Shown: positions 7,035-13,622, numbered from the stretch's first letter. The stretch is 26,289 nucleotides of DNA from an uncultured Collinsella sp. (GCA_900757465.1 CAAENY010000064.1:1-26289), one strand, 5' to 3'. The notes: generated from the letters alone by a model not told the origin. Program-made: numbers and translations.

Positions 7035-7069
7035 GACCGTTCGCGGGTGAAAATCGACCGTTGACGGGT
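7035..7069. repeat. Two tandem 14-bp boxes spaced 21 bp upstream of the PTS promoter
   Basis: GACCGTTCGCGGGT (7035-7048) and GACCGTTGACGGGT (7056-7069) match at 12 of 14 positions. Their starts are 21 bp apart, two helical turns, so both face the same side of the DNA. They lie roughly 50-85 bases upstream of the expected transcription start. They are a candidate activator site. Confidence 0.4.
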
Positions 7070-7112
7070 TTAACGCAATCGAAACGTTGGTGCAGGGTAG
7101 GTCGGCGCTGTC

Positions 7113-7142
7113 TTGGCGACGCCCGATCAGACGCCTCGCCAA
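7113..7142 (-). terminator. Weak hairpin after the EamA gene
   Basis: TTGGCGA (7113-7119) and TCGCCAA (7136-7142) form a 7-bp stem five bases past the EamA stop codon. No U-tract follows on the minus strand, so it is at best an inefficient terminator, and readthrough into the PTS operon is possible. Confidence 0.35.
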
Positions 7143-7146
7143 TCCC

Positions 7147-8229
7147 CTATCGCACGAAGTACCAGGGGCTTTCCTGCACGGTGGGCTCCAGCGCGATGCC
7201 GGTGCGCTCCTTAAACAGATCCATGTCCTGCGATTTCTCCGTCCACCACGCGTTGGGCTTAAAGGTCATGCTCTCAACAACATGACCGACAAACACACTG
7301 TTGCGCAGCTTGGAGAAGTCGGTGTTCATGATCAGGATGGACGCGAGCACCAGCACGATGCCCAGGACCTTGATCGCGCCGGCGGGCTCAGCGTAGATGC
7401 CAATGCCCACCAGTACGGTGACGACCGTCTCGAAAGACATTACGACGGGAACTTTCGACGTCTCGAGCCCCATGGACAGACCCTGCATATATAAGATGTA
7501 AGCCACGGCTGTGGGGATGAGTCCAAAGCCAAGGAACAGCAGCAGCAGCTGTGGCGACATTGCCGCGGCGACATCCGGCCACGGAGCCGCGATAGCCGCC
7601 ATAACCGCACCGCCAAAAACAAAGCCCCAAAACGTGACAGCCAGCGGGTGGACTGTCTTGGTTGCTATCCGGCTAAACACCGCGAGCGACGCACCGCAAA
7701 GGCCTGCAATCACGCCCGACGTGACGCCCCAAACCGAAAAATGAAAACCGGAAAGGTCGCCATTGGTCACTGCAAGCACGCAGCCAACGATGTTAAAGAC
7801 AATGGCGACGAGCTTGTTGGGGGTCACGTCCTCGCGATAAAGCACGCGGCCGAGCACGACGCCAAACACCGGCGAGGTATAGAGCAGCACCGAGGCCGTG
7901 GACATGCCCACCTCGCCCATGCACTCGTAATAGCAGGTGTTGGCGGCGGCCAGACCGACGATACCGACAAGCGCGCAGGGAACAAGCTCTTTAGGGCTTG
8001 CCTTGAACAGGGCCAGCGGACCCTGAGCCACGGTAGACCCCTCACCCGGACGGCAGCCCATAAACATCAGGACCGGCGCCAAGATAAGCGCTCCGACCAA
8101 CAAGCGAAAGGCCGCCATGCTCTGAGACGAAACGCCCATGGCCGCAATGCCGTTTACAAAGATTCCGATGCTGCCCCACATAAGCGCGGCGATCAGCACC
8201 AGCACATAGCCCAGATTGCTTTTCTTCAA
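7147..8229 (-). CDS. EamA/DMT-family transporter
   Basis: A 360-residue membrane protein of the drug/metabolite transporter superfamily. Two EamA repeats of about five segments each are visible. The first begins LVLIAALMWGSIGIFVNG and the second begins near SVWGVTSGVIAGLCGASLAV. A hydrophilic extension of about 50 residues follows the last segment, longer than usual. I chose TTG at 8229 because GAGGAGG is five bases upstream; the in-frame GTG at 8265 has no ribosome-binding site, and the likely -10 box (TATAAC at 8271-8276) would put it at or before the transcription start. An ACGT-N5-TCGT operator overlaps that box, tying the gene to the GntR1/PTS regulon. Substrate unknown; export of a released amino acid or import of a related compound is possible. 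Confidence 0.88.
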   Translation of the reverse strand: MKKSNLGYVLVLIAALMWGSIGIFVNGIAAMGVSSQSMAAFRLLVGALILAPVLMFMGCRPGEGSTVAQGPLALFKASPKELVPCALVGIVGLAAANTCYYECMGEVGMSTASVLLYTSPVFGVVLGRVLYREDVTPNKLVAIVFNIVGCVLAVTNGDLSGFHFSVWGVTSGVIAGLCGASLAVFSRIATKTVHPLAVTFWGFVFGGAVMAAIAAPWPDVAAAMSPQLLLLFLGFGLIPTAVAYILYMQGLSMGLETSKVPVVMSFETVVTVLVGIGIYAEPAGAIKVLGIVLVLASILIMNTDFSKLRNSVFVGHVVESMTFKPNAWWTEKSQDMDLFKERTGIALEPTVQESPWYFVR

Positions 8230-8268
8230 CGCAGCCTCCTCGGTATTGTTTCCAATATGTTTCACACT

Positions 8269-8281
8269 ACGTTATAGTCGT
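8269..8281. promoter_or_regulatory. Putative GntR operator and promoter of the EamA gene
   Basis: ACGT-TATAG-TCGT matches the sites at 994-1006 and 6997-7009 in half-site and spacing, with one changed base. On the minus strand it contains TATAAC (8271-8276), a likely -10 box, with TTGAAA (8292-8297) 15 bases upstream as a possible -35. CGTTATATAC (8279-8288) recurs inverted at the GntR1 site as GTATATAACG (996-1005). Confidence 0.5.
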
Positions 8282-8344
8282 TATATACATTTTTCAAGAC
8301 ACAAATCGGCGAACGGAAAAATCTGCTCCCACATACTCATTGGG

Positions 8345-8401
8345 TAGTCATTGGGGACGCACTTAAATGACTGGTCATTCAAGAACGCCCCCCAACGACT
8401 A
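8345..8401. repeat. Nested palindromic repeat
   Basis: The outer arms begin TAGTCATTGGGG (from 8345) and end CCCCAACGACTA (to 8401), pairing with one G-T type mismatch. The inner arms CTTAAATGAC (8362-8371) and GTCATTCAAG (8374-8383) pair at 9 of 10 positions. The 57-bp unit can fold into one long hairpin on either strand. Confidence 0.65.
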
Positions 8402-8482
8402 GGACTGTCCCCAACTGCCGGCAGAAAAGGAACGTTCCCAACGTCTAAGGCGCCGCTGGTTGAGCATAAGTCAGCGAGCGGG

Positions 8483-8617
8483 CCGCATTTGAGGCAAGGT
8501 GACGTGAAACGAAAGGGCGCTGACCTTCTGGTCGCGCCCTTGAAGTTGAACGTCAGATTGCCCAAATGCGGACCGCGCAGCGTCGAGCCGTTACGCGGTT
8601 TGGTAAAACCGCGTAAC
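8483..8617. repeat. Structured repeat, complete copy at the SIS2 stop codon
   Basis: The outer arms CCGCATTTG (8483-8491) and CAAATGCGG (8563-8571) enclose the conserved GCAAGGTGACGTGAAA (8494-8509) and TTGAACGTCAGATTG (8546-8560) blocks. The tip hairpin is AAGGGCGC-T-GACC-TTCT-GGTC-GCGCCCTT (8513-8541). After the linker GCAGCGTCGAGCCG a 12-bp stem follows (8590-8601 / 8606-8617). Its last base is the first base of the SIS2 stop codon complement. The layout equals that of 2-137 and 138-231. Confidence 0.72.
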
Positions 8618-9609
8618 TAATACTCAAGCTTCCACATGTAGCGGCGCGTCATGTAGTCCTTGTGGGTGACGGCAGAGAGCGCGCGCATATACACGTTGTT
8701 GAGGATCGGGGCAAAGATCAGGTGGTTGAAGTACTCGCTCACGCTGTCCTTGATGTCGTTGAGGCCGAGCTCCTTGGCGTCGAGCTGATAGACGCGCTCG
8801 CCACCGTACTGGTTGACGAAGCGGATGCCGCGCTCGTCGTTGCAGCGGCTGCGGCCGACGCTGATGAGCTGGAACAGCGAGGTGCGCTTGTCCAGGATCT
8901 CGAAGGGGCCGTGGAAGAAGTCACAGGTGTTGATGGTGCAAGAGTCGATCTGCAGCATCTCCTGCACGTTGCAGATGCTAAAGACGTAGGCGGCACCAAA
9001 GAGCGGACCCTGGGCCATGACGTTGATGCAGGGCTTGTCGGCGTTCTGCTCGGCCCACTTGGCAGCGAGCGGACGGGTATACTCGACGGCCTTGCGATAG
9101 ATGGGGTCGACCAAGTCGAACGCGGCCATAGCGGTCTCGTACTCGGCATAGCCCTCGGTCTGCTGCGTAAGCTCCATGGCGATCATGGTCACGACGGCGG
9201 AGTTGGTGCGGCCCATGCAGGACTCGTCGACGGCCAGGCTGTCGTACTGGATCTTGTAGTCGCAGACCTCGGTGAGGCCGGACTCGTCAACATAGATGGC
9301 GATGGTGCTGGCGCCGTGGTCCTTGGCGACCTGGGCGGCGACGATGGTCTCCTTGGTGCCGCGCATGGACACGACGACGGCCAGGGTGTTCTCGTTGACG
9401 TAGGCCGGGGTGGCGTGCACGAACTCGTTGCTGGTGTAGCTGGAGCTCACGACCTGCGTGGCCTCGTGCTCCATAAAGTACTGGGCAGGATAGTTGCCGC
9501 CGTTGGATCCGCCAGCGCCAATCCACACGACGCGCTTGATGCCGCCCTTGTCTGCCTTGTCAGCCAAAACCTGGGAGACGACATCCTTAACCTGTTCCTG
9601 AGTAGTCAT
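8617..9609 (-). CDS. SIS-domain sugar-phosphate deglycase/isomerase (FrlB-like), SIS2
   Basis: A 330-residue double-SIS protein, paralogous to the one at 3181-4164 (shared QQTEGY, FHGPFE and a YMWKLEY/YMWKLSY C-terminus). The first domain opens with WIGAGGSNGGNYPAQYF. Glu217 (in NVQEML) and His233 (in FFHGPF) keep the 16-residue spacing of the catalytic pair in GlmS and FrlB/FraB-type deglycases, so it should be active. It is not in the PTS operon; it stands alone, divergent from a second GntR regulator with repeated GCATACAA sites between them. I infer a related but distinct substrate, as fructoselysine-6-P and glucoselysine-6-P deglycases are paired in Salmonella. The ATG at 9609 has AGAAAGG about 12 bases upstream. 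A structured hairpin overlaps the stop codon. Confidence 0.88.
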   Translation of the reverse strand: MTTQEQVKDVVSQVLADKADKGGIKRVVWIGAGGSNGGNYPAQYFMEHEATQVVSSSYTSNEFVHATPAYVNENTLAVVVSMRGTKETIVAAQVAKDHGASTIAIYVDESGLTEVCDYKIQYDSLAVDESCMGRTNSAVVTMIAMELTQQTEGYAEYETAMAAFDLVDPIYRKAVEYTRPLAAKWAEQNADKPCINVMAQGPLFGAAYVFSICNVQEMLQIDSCTINTCDFFHGPFEILDKRTSLFQLISVGRSRCNDERGIRFVNQYGGERVYQLDAKELGLNDIKDSVSEYFNHLIFAPILNNVYMRALSAVTHKDYMTRRYMWKLEY

Positions 9610-9646
9610 CGTGCATCAGCCTTTCTTCTCGTTTGATGCTCTCGAT

Positions 9647-9798
9647 GGCATACAAGTTACATACATGTTTTGGTTATGTCGACTAGTTGTATGCTATATT
9701 TGTCTTAGAAATTTTGCTGGTAAGGTTTTCGATTGTTCGTTACCAGCAGTTTTGTTCTTGTATTGAATACATGCTTGCTTAGTTAGGCATACAAGTTA
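9647..9798. promoter_or_regulatory. Divergent regulatory region with three copies of a GCATACAA box
   Basis: GGCATACAAGTTA occurs exactly at 9647-9659 and 9786-9798. GCATACAACTA occurs inverted at 9684-9694. The inverted copy overlaps an extended -10 box on the plus strand (TGCTATATT, 9692-9700), and the last copy lies 16 bases before the GntR2 start. The boxes are likely operators for GntR2 controlling both itself and SIS2. The sequence differs from the GntR1 operators. Confidence 0.55.
9715..9748. repeat. 9-bp inverted repeat in the SIS2/GntR2 intergenic region
   Basis: TGCTGGTAA (9715-9723) and TTACCAGCA (9740-9748) are perfectly complementary around a 16-base loop, followed on the plus strand by GTTTTGTTCTTG. 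It could be a leader hairpin for the GntR2 message or another protein-binding site; I cannot decide from sequence. Confidence 0.5.
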
Positions 9799-9814
9799 GA
9801 TATAGGTTGGCAAT

Positions 9815-10537
9815 ATGAGCGTCTCATCTAAAAAGAAACTAAGCCAATACGAGCGCTTGGCGGGCATGCTGCGCGACCGCATCGCCGCCGGCACCTACGC
9901 ACGCGGAGACAAGCTGCCGTCCGAGATGGAGCTCATGGGCGAATCGAGTCTGTCGCGCAGCACCGTGCGCCATGCGCTTAAGGTGTTAGTTGACGAGGGC
10001 CTGGTTCGCACCGAGCGCGGACGTGGTGCCTTTGTGGCCGACACGCCCGCGCTCCACGAGAACAACCTGGTGTTTTCGAGCTATACCAAGCAGGTCGAAG
10101 GCCAGGGCATGAAGCCCACCACGCGCACCGTGGACTCGGGCTTTACCAAGGCGGGCGGCAGCATAGCTAAGTTCTTTGACGCCGCCGTGGGCAGCAAGCT
10201 CGTCAAACTTGTCCGCCTGCGCTACCTGGACGATGCGCCGCTGTGCCTGGAGACCACCTATCTACCACCGAGCTTTGAGGCACTCATCGATCGCGATATC
10301 AACGGTTCGCTCTACGCCACGCTGCGACAGGAGTTCCATCGCGCACCGGCACAGGGGCATAAGACCTTTGAGGTGTGCTACGCCTCGCAAAACGAGGCGT
10401 TTTTGCTCAACGTTGAGCGCGGGCAGGCGCTGATCCTGATCACCGACTACGTCTACGACACCGACGGCCGCCCGCTCCACGTCTCCAAGCGCATCCAGCG
10501 CACCGACCGCGCCAAATACACCGAACCCATCGGCTAG
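9815..10537 (+). CDS. GntR/HutC-family transcriptional regulator (UTRA domain), GntR2
   Basis: A 240-residue regulator and the only plus-strand gene in the window. The N-terminal winged helix (about 10-76) contains PSEMELMGESSLSRSTVRHA and LVRTERGRGAFV. The UTRA effector domain covers about 95-235. It is similar in layout to the protein at 237-956 but divergent in the DNA-reading helix, in line with different sites upstream. It is transcribed away from SIS2, and the shared intergenic region carries three related boxes, so it probably represses SIS2 and itself until the sugar phosphate accumulates. The ATG at 9815 has only a weak ribosome-binding site (ATAGG, about eight bases before). Confidence 0.93.
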   Translation: MSVSSKKKLSQYERLAGMLRDRIAAGTYARGDKLPSEMELMGESSLSRSTVRHALKVLVDEGLVRTERGRGAFVADTPALHENNLVFSSYTKQVEGQGMKPTTRTVDSGFTKAGGSIAKFFDAAVGSKLVKLVRLRYLDDAPLCLETTYLPPSFEALIDRDINGSLYATLRQEFHRAPAQGHKTFEVCYASQNEAFLLNVERGQALILITDYVYDTDGRPLHVSKRIQRTDRAKYTEPIG

Positions 10538-10933
10538 CGCACCAAACGAGGCAAACTGTACCTAATGAACGTTTTACCTGCGGTATTATTAAATCTCAAG
10601 CCAGCATGGCACAAATGCCAACATCACCTGGCAATACGCGCCGTCCAAGCTCAACTGTTCCTGCTCAGAATATCCAGTACCGCAAATCTAAGTGAGTAGA
10701 CTTTTCGTGACCTGTCGAGCACACCAAAAACTGTCACCTCTGTGACCTGCGGTTTTACTAAGGCAGATACGCCTTGCGCTCGACCTGCGCCAAAAAGTCT
10801 ACTCACTTAGTTCGAATCGAAGCCAAACGGACCCAAATCGAAGCCAAATTAAGCCCATCCGCATCAAAAGACGCGTGAATCCGTACTTCTCGCGGTGGAT
10901 TGACGCTACAAAGCGGCCAAAATAAACCTGTCC
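10538..10933. other. Gene-free stretch after GntR2
   Basis: No convincing gene is visible. It contains a small hairpin TGGCA-CAAA-TGCCA near 10606-10619, an imperfect direct repeat (ACCTGCGGTATTATTAA near 10576 and ACCTGCGGTTTTACTAA near 10743), the 121-bp element at 10688-10808 and REP-like copy 4 at 10916-10941. GntR2 and the GNAT gene converge here, and no classical terminator with a U-tract is evident for either. Confidence 0.6.
10688..10808. repeat. 121-bp element with 18-bp perfect terminal inverted repeats
   Basis: CTAAGTGAGTAGACTTTT (10688-10705) and its exact reverse complement (10791-10808) bound the element. Further in, GTCGAGC and GCTCGAC pair, and within that lie hairpins GTCAC-CTCT-GTGAC and AAGGC-AGATAC-GCCTT. 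The whole folds as a cloverleaf-like structure on either strand. No reading frame is inside. It could be a miniature mobile element or a structured RNA; no clear target-site duplication is visible. Confidence 0.65.
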
Positions 10934-10941
10934 CTAAATGG
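10916..10941. repeat. REP-like repeat, copy 4 (partial)
   Basis: The 26 bases 10916-10941 are identical to 2374-2399. The GNAT stop codon (10934-10936) lies inside the repeat at the same place as the HAD stop codon in copy 2. The palindromic partner arms are degenerate here. Confidence 0.7.
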
Positions 10942-11533
10942 TGGGTTTGGGGAGGTCGGGAAACCAGGTTGGTTTGGGTTGGTTGGGTGTGCGCTCGGCT
11001 AGGACCAGCTCCATCCAGCACATGTCGTACCAGCGGCCGAACTTTTGGGCGCAGCGGTCGAAGGCGCCCACCAGGCGATATCCCATATGGGCATGGAAAT
11101 CCTGACTGTTGTGCGTCAGATACTCGTCGTCCTTATCGTGCGGCACGGCAATGAGCGCGCACATGTTGGTGATGCCCATCGCGACCAGGCATTGCTTGAG
11201 CGCGTCGTGCAGCTTGCGACCCAGCCCGCCATGGCGTACATCGCGTGCCAGGTAGATCGACGTCTCGACCGACCAGTCGTATGCCTCGCGGCTGTTAAGC
11301 GGACTCACATAGGCATAGCCTACCGGACGCCCGTCCAACTCCATCACCAGATACGGATAGCGCTTGAGCGTACGCTCAATACGCCCGGCGAACTCCTCAA
11401 CGCTCGGCACCTCGTATTCGCAGGTAATCGCCGTCTGGCGCACATACGGCTCATAGATGGCAAGCAACTCCGGCGCATCATCGGGCGTCGCCAGGCGAAT
11501 CGTCGGCTCGGACATCTCGGATTTCTCGGGCAT
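10934..11533 (-). CDS. GNAT-family N-acetyltransferase (phosphinothricin acetyltransferase-like)
   Basis: A 199-residue cytoplasmic acetyltransferase. The core IRLATPDDAPELLAIYEPYV and VGYAYVSP resemble the Pat/MnaT branch of GNAT enzymes, which acetylate small amines or amino-acid analogues. The acetyl-CoA loop is present as RDVRHGGLGRKLHDAL, a variant of the usual R/Q-x-x-G-x-G/A pattern. GYRLVGAFDRCAQKFGRWYDMCWMEL matches the C-terminal part of that branch in order. I chose the ATG at 11533 because GGGAGGGG is a few bases upstream. The last residues (WFPDLPKPTI) are encoded next to or within a REP-like repeat that supplies the stop codon. Substrate unknown. Confidence 0.88.
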   Translation of the reverse strand: MPEKSEMSEPTIRLATPDDAPELLAIYEPYVRQTAITCEYEVPSVEEFAGRIERTLKRYPYLVMELDGRPVGYAYVSPLNSREAYDWSVETSIYLARDVRHGGLGRKLHDALKQCLVAMGITNMCALIAVPHDKDDEYLTHNSQDFHAHMGYRLVGAFDRCAQKFGRWYDMCWMELVLAERTPNQPKPTWFPDLPKPTI

Positions 11534-11548
11534 ACAACCCCTCCCTCT

Positions 11549-11596
11549 CAAAAGCAAGGGCCGCCCCACGCCAAATTCAAGCGCAAGGCGGCCCTT
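11549..11596 (-). terminator. Terminator between the aldolase and GNAT genes
   Basis: The 10-bp perfect stem AAGGGCCGCC/GGCGGCCCTT (11556-11565, 11587-11596) is followed on the minus strand by GCTTTTG. It begins 16 bases after the threonine-aldolase stop codon. It probably ends that transcript and lies in the leader of the GNAT gene. Confidence 0.7.
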
Positions 11597-11611
11597 CGTC
11601 ATTGCATCAAG

Positions 11612-12637
11612 CTACAGGACAGCCGCCAACGCGTCGATGTCCTCCTGCGTCGTGGCCCAGCTGGTGCAAAAGCGCACCACCGTGTGGGTCTCGTCGTACT
11701 TTTCCCAGTACTCGATCGAGGCATGCTCGCGAATGCGGGCCATGTCCTCGTTGGGCAGAATCACAAACTGCTGGTTGGTCGGCGTCTCCAAGAAGAACTG
11801 GTAGCCGCGCTCGTGCAGTACGCGACGCAGCGCCTGCGCAGTTTCGATCGCCTGGCGACCAATCTCAAAATACAGGCCATCGGTAAAAAGAGCCTCGAAC
11901 TGCACGCCCGTCAGGCGGCCCTTGGCCAGTAACGCACCGTGCTGCTTAATGCGCGGAATGGGGTGCGCCGGGGCGTGCATGCCGCAGAACACCACGGCCT
12001 CGCCGCAAAGCGCGCCGCACTTGGTGCCGCCGATGTAGAACACGTCACACAGCTGCGCCAGCTCGGGCAGGGTAATGTCGCACTCATCGGCCGCCAGCGC
12101 ATAGGCCAGGCGAGCGCCATCCACAAACAGCGGAATCTCGCGCTTCTGGCACACTGCGTGAATCGCCGCGAGCTCGGCCTTGGAGTACAGCGTGCCGTAC
12201 TCGGTCGATAGACTCACATACACGGCACCCGGAAACACCGTGTGCTCGTAGCTCTCGTTTTCGTAGAATACTTGGATATAGTCCTCCAGATCCTCGGCGT
12301 GCATCTTGCCCTCGTAGCCGGGGATGGTGAGCACCTTGTGGCCGCCAAACTCGATGGCGCCCGCCTCATGGCAGGCGACGTGGCCAGTCTCAGCAGCAAC
12401 GACGCCCTCGTACGGCGCGAGCAGCATGTCGATCACCGTCGCGTTGGCCTGCGTGCCGCCCACCAGAAAAAACACGTCGGCATCGGGGGCCTGACAGGCC
12501 TCGCGGATAAGCTGCTTGGCACGCTCGGTGTGCGCATCGGTACCGTAGCCGGGCTGCGGCTCCATATTGGTGTCGACGAGCGCCTGCAGCACTGCCGGAT
12601 GTGCGCCGTGGGAATAATCGTTGTTAAACGCGAGCAT
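11612..12637 (-). CDS. Threonine-aldolase/beta-eliminating-lyase family PLP enzyme
   Basis: A 341-residue fold-type I pyridoxal-phosphate enzyme of the low-specificity L-threonine aldolase family, which cleaves L-threonine or allo-threonine to glycine and acetaldehyde. The start FNNDYSHGAHPAVLQAL, GGTQANATVI (about 60-69), His86 stacking on the cofactor in ETGHVACHEAGA, Asp173 in FVDGARLAYA and the Schiff-base Lys206 in YIGGTKCGAL are all present and in order. Full length for the family. The ATG at 12637 has GAGAGGA five bases before it. It lies 45 bases after the PAP2 gene with no terminator between, so the two may be cotranscribed. The exact amino-acid substrate cannot be told. Confidence 0.92.
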   Translation of the reverse strand: MLAFNNDYSHGAHPAVLQALVDTNMEPQPGYGTDAHTERAKQLIREACQAPDADVFFLVGGTQANATVIDMLLAPYEGVVAAETGHVACHEAGAIEFGGHKVLTIPGYEGKMHAEDLEDYIQVFYENESYEHTVFPGAVYVSLSTEYGTLYSKAELAAIHAVCQKREIPLFVDGARLAYALAADECDITLPELAQLCDVFYIGGTKCGALCGEAVVFCGMHAPAHPIPRIKQHGALLAKGRLTGVQFEALFTDGLYFEIGRQAIETAQALRRVLHERGYQFFLETPTNQQFVILPNEDMARIREHASIEYWEKYDETHTVVRFCTSWATTQEDIDALAAVL

Positions 12638-12682
12638 GGCAATCCTCTCTTACCGGGTATCGGCCAGATGATTCAAACGGAG

Positions 12683-13546
12683 CTATTGTACGCCGTTGGG
12701 ATAGGCAATGCGCGCGGCAAGGCACTCAAGTGCCAGTACCAGGGCAAAACCGCAGCTCACGTCACTCAAAAAGTGTGCTCCAATCACGATGCGCCCAAAG
12801 GCGACGAGCGCCGCGACCACAGCCGCCGCCCAAAAGATCACGCGGCGACGCGAAGAATTTTCCTTAAAGGCTGCCGCGGGAAGCCCGGCGAGCATAAGGC
12901 CGATCGCCGCATGCGCCGTGTGTCCGCTCGCAAACGACTTGAACCCGTCCTTGATCACGCCGGCGGCGATATAGGTCCACTTGTCGGGGTTGCCGATCAC
13001 CCACCACGGCTGAAAATTGAGCCCCGGCGTGACCTCGATCACGCGCATGCGCGGGCGCGACCATAACGGCTTAACAATGACGTTGAGGATGATGGCCTGA
13101 GCGACCCACACGGCCAGCACCATCAACGCCCAGCGCGTGAGATCGTCGGGGTCGGTGTCGCGCGTAAGGCGATAGGCGATGAAGTTGGCTGCGATGACCA
13201 ACGCAAACGTCAGAACCAGCTGAAATAAGATGAGCTTGCCGCCGACGTGCAGCGATCCGATAATCTCGTAGCCGACCAGGCCCACATTGATCAGAACGCC
13301 CAGCGCGGCGAGCCACTTGCTCACCTTGGAATCGGGGCGTGCAGAGCGCACGAGCATAACGCCCGCGATGCTCGCCGTCAGCTCGAACGGCAGCTCACCG
13401 GCCGCCTCGACAAAGCGGCCAAACAGGCTGGACGAGTTGAACAGCATGCTCGAAATCTGGTAATCGAAAAACGACCCAACGAGCAGACAAAAGGCCAGGA
13501 TGACCGCGATAGCAGCGGCATCTTTCTTATAGATGTATCCGAACAT
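12683..13546 (-). CDS. PAP2-family membrane phosphatase
   Basis: A 287-residue membrane protein with about six hydrophobic segments. The PAP2 active site is seen in three parts: Lys159 with Arg166 in KPLWSRPRMR (the usual final Pro replaced by Met), Ser207-Gly-His209 in SFASGHTAHA, and Arg252/His258/Asp262 in GRIVIGAHFLSD. Such enzymes remove phosphate from lipid phosphates, for example undecaprenyl pyrophosphate or phosphatidylglycerol phosphate, on the outer face of the membrane. The ATG at 13546 is preceded by GAAGGGAAAGC. A hairpin separates it from mfd upstream. A role in cell-envelope lipid recycling is likely but not specific. Confidence 0.9.
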   Translation of the reverse strand: MFGYIYKKDAAAIAVILAFCLLVGSFFDYQISSMLFNSSSLFGRFVEAAGELPFELTASIAGVMLVRSARPDSKVSKWLAALGVLINVGLVGYEIIGSLHVGGKLILFQLVLTFALVIAANFIAYRLTRDTDPDDLTRWALMVLAVWVAQAIILNVIVKPLWSRPRMRVIEVTPGLNFQPWWVIGNPDKWTYIAAGVIKDGFKSFASGHTAHAAIGLMLAGLPAAAFKENSSRRRVIFWAAAVVAALVAFGRIVIGAHFLSDVSCGFALVLALECLAARIAYPNGVQ

Positions 13547-13582
13547 GCTTTCCCTTCGATGGAGCTGGAATCAACCTGCAAG

Positions 13583-13622
13583 GTGGCGGGGCAAAGAACA
13601 ACTGGCAGCTCTGCCCCGCCAC
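13583..13622 (-). terminator. Hairpin between mfd and the PAP2 gene
   Basis: The perfect 11-bp stem GTGGCGGGGCA/TGCCCCGCCAC (13583-13593, 13612-13622) begins 12 bases past the mfd stop codon. No U-tract follows on the minus strand, so termination may be partial, letting some transcript reach the PAP2 gene. Confidence 0.5.

Larger units (their letters stand above)
8230..8616. other. Gene-free stretch upstream of the EamA gene
   Basis: It holds the EamA promoter/operator (about 8269-8297), a nested palindrome (8345-8401) and the structured repeat (8483-8617) that follows the SIS2 stop codon. The 94-codon minus-strand reading frame here lies within these repeats and I do not count it as a gene. 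Confidence 0.7.

Noticed and set aside
8281..8565. A 94-codon minus-strand frame after the SIS2 gene
   Set aside because: It runs through the structured repeat and the nested palindrome, which explain its sequence. It has no ribosome-binding site of note, and its similarity to other frames would come from the repeat.
8914..8928. SIS2 has CDF where SIS1 has GEY just before the FHGP motif, which looked like loss of a catalytic Glu
   Set aside because: By alignment with GlmS the catalytic Glu lies 16 residues before the His of HGP, and that Glu is present in both proteins (Glu215 and Glu217).
10688..10808. The terminal inverted repeats suggested an insertion sequence
   Set aside because: No transposase or reading frame lies between them and no clear target duplication flanks them, so only a miniature element or structured RNA is claimed.
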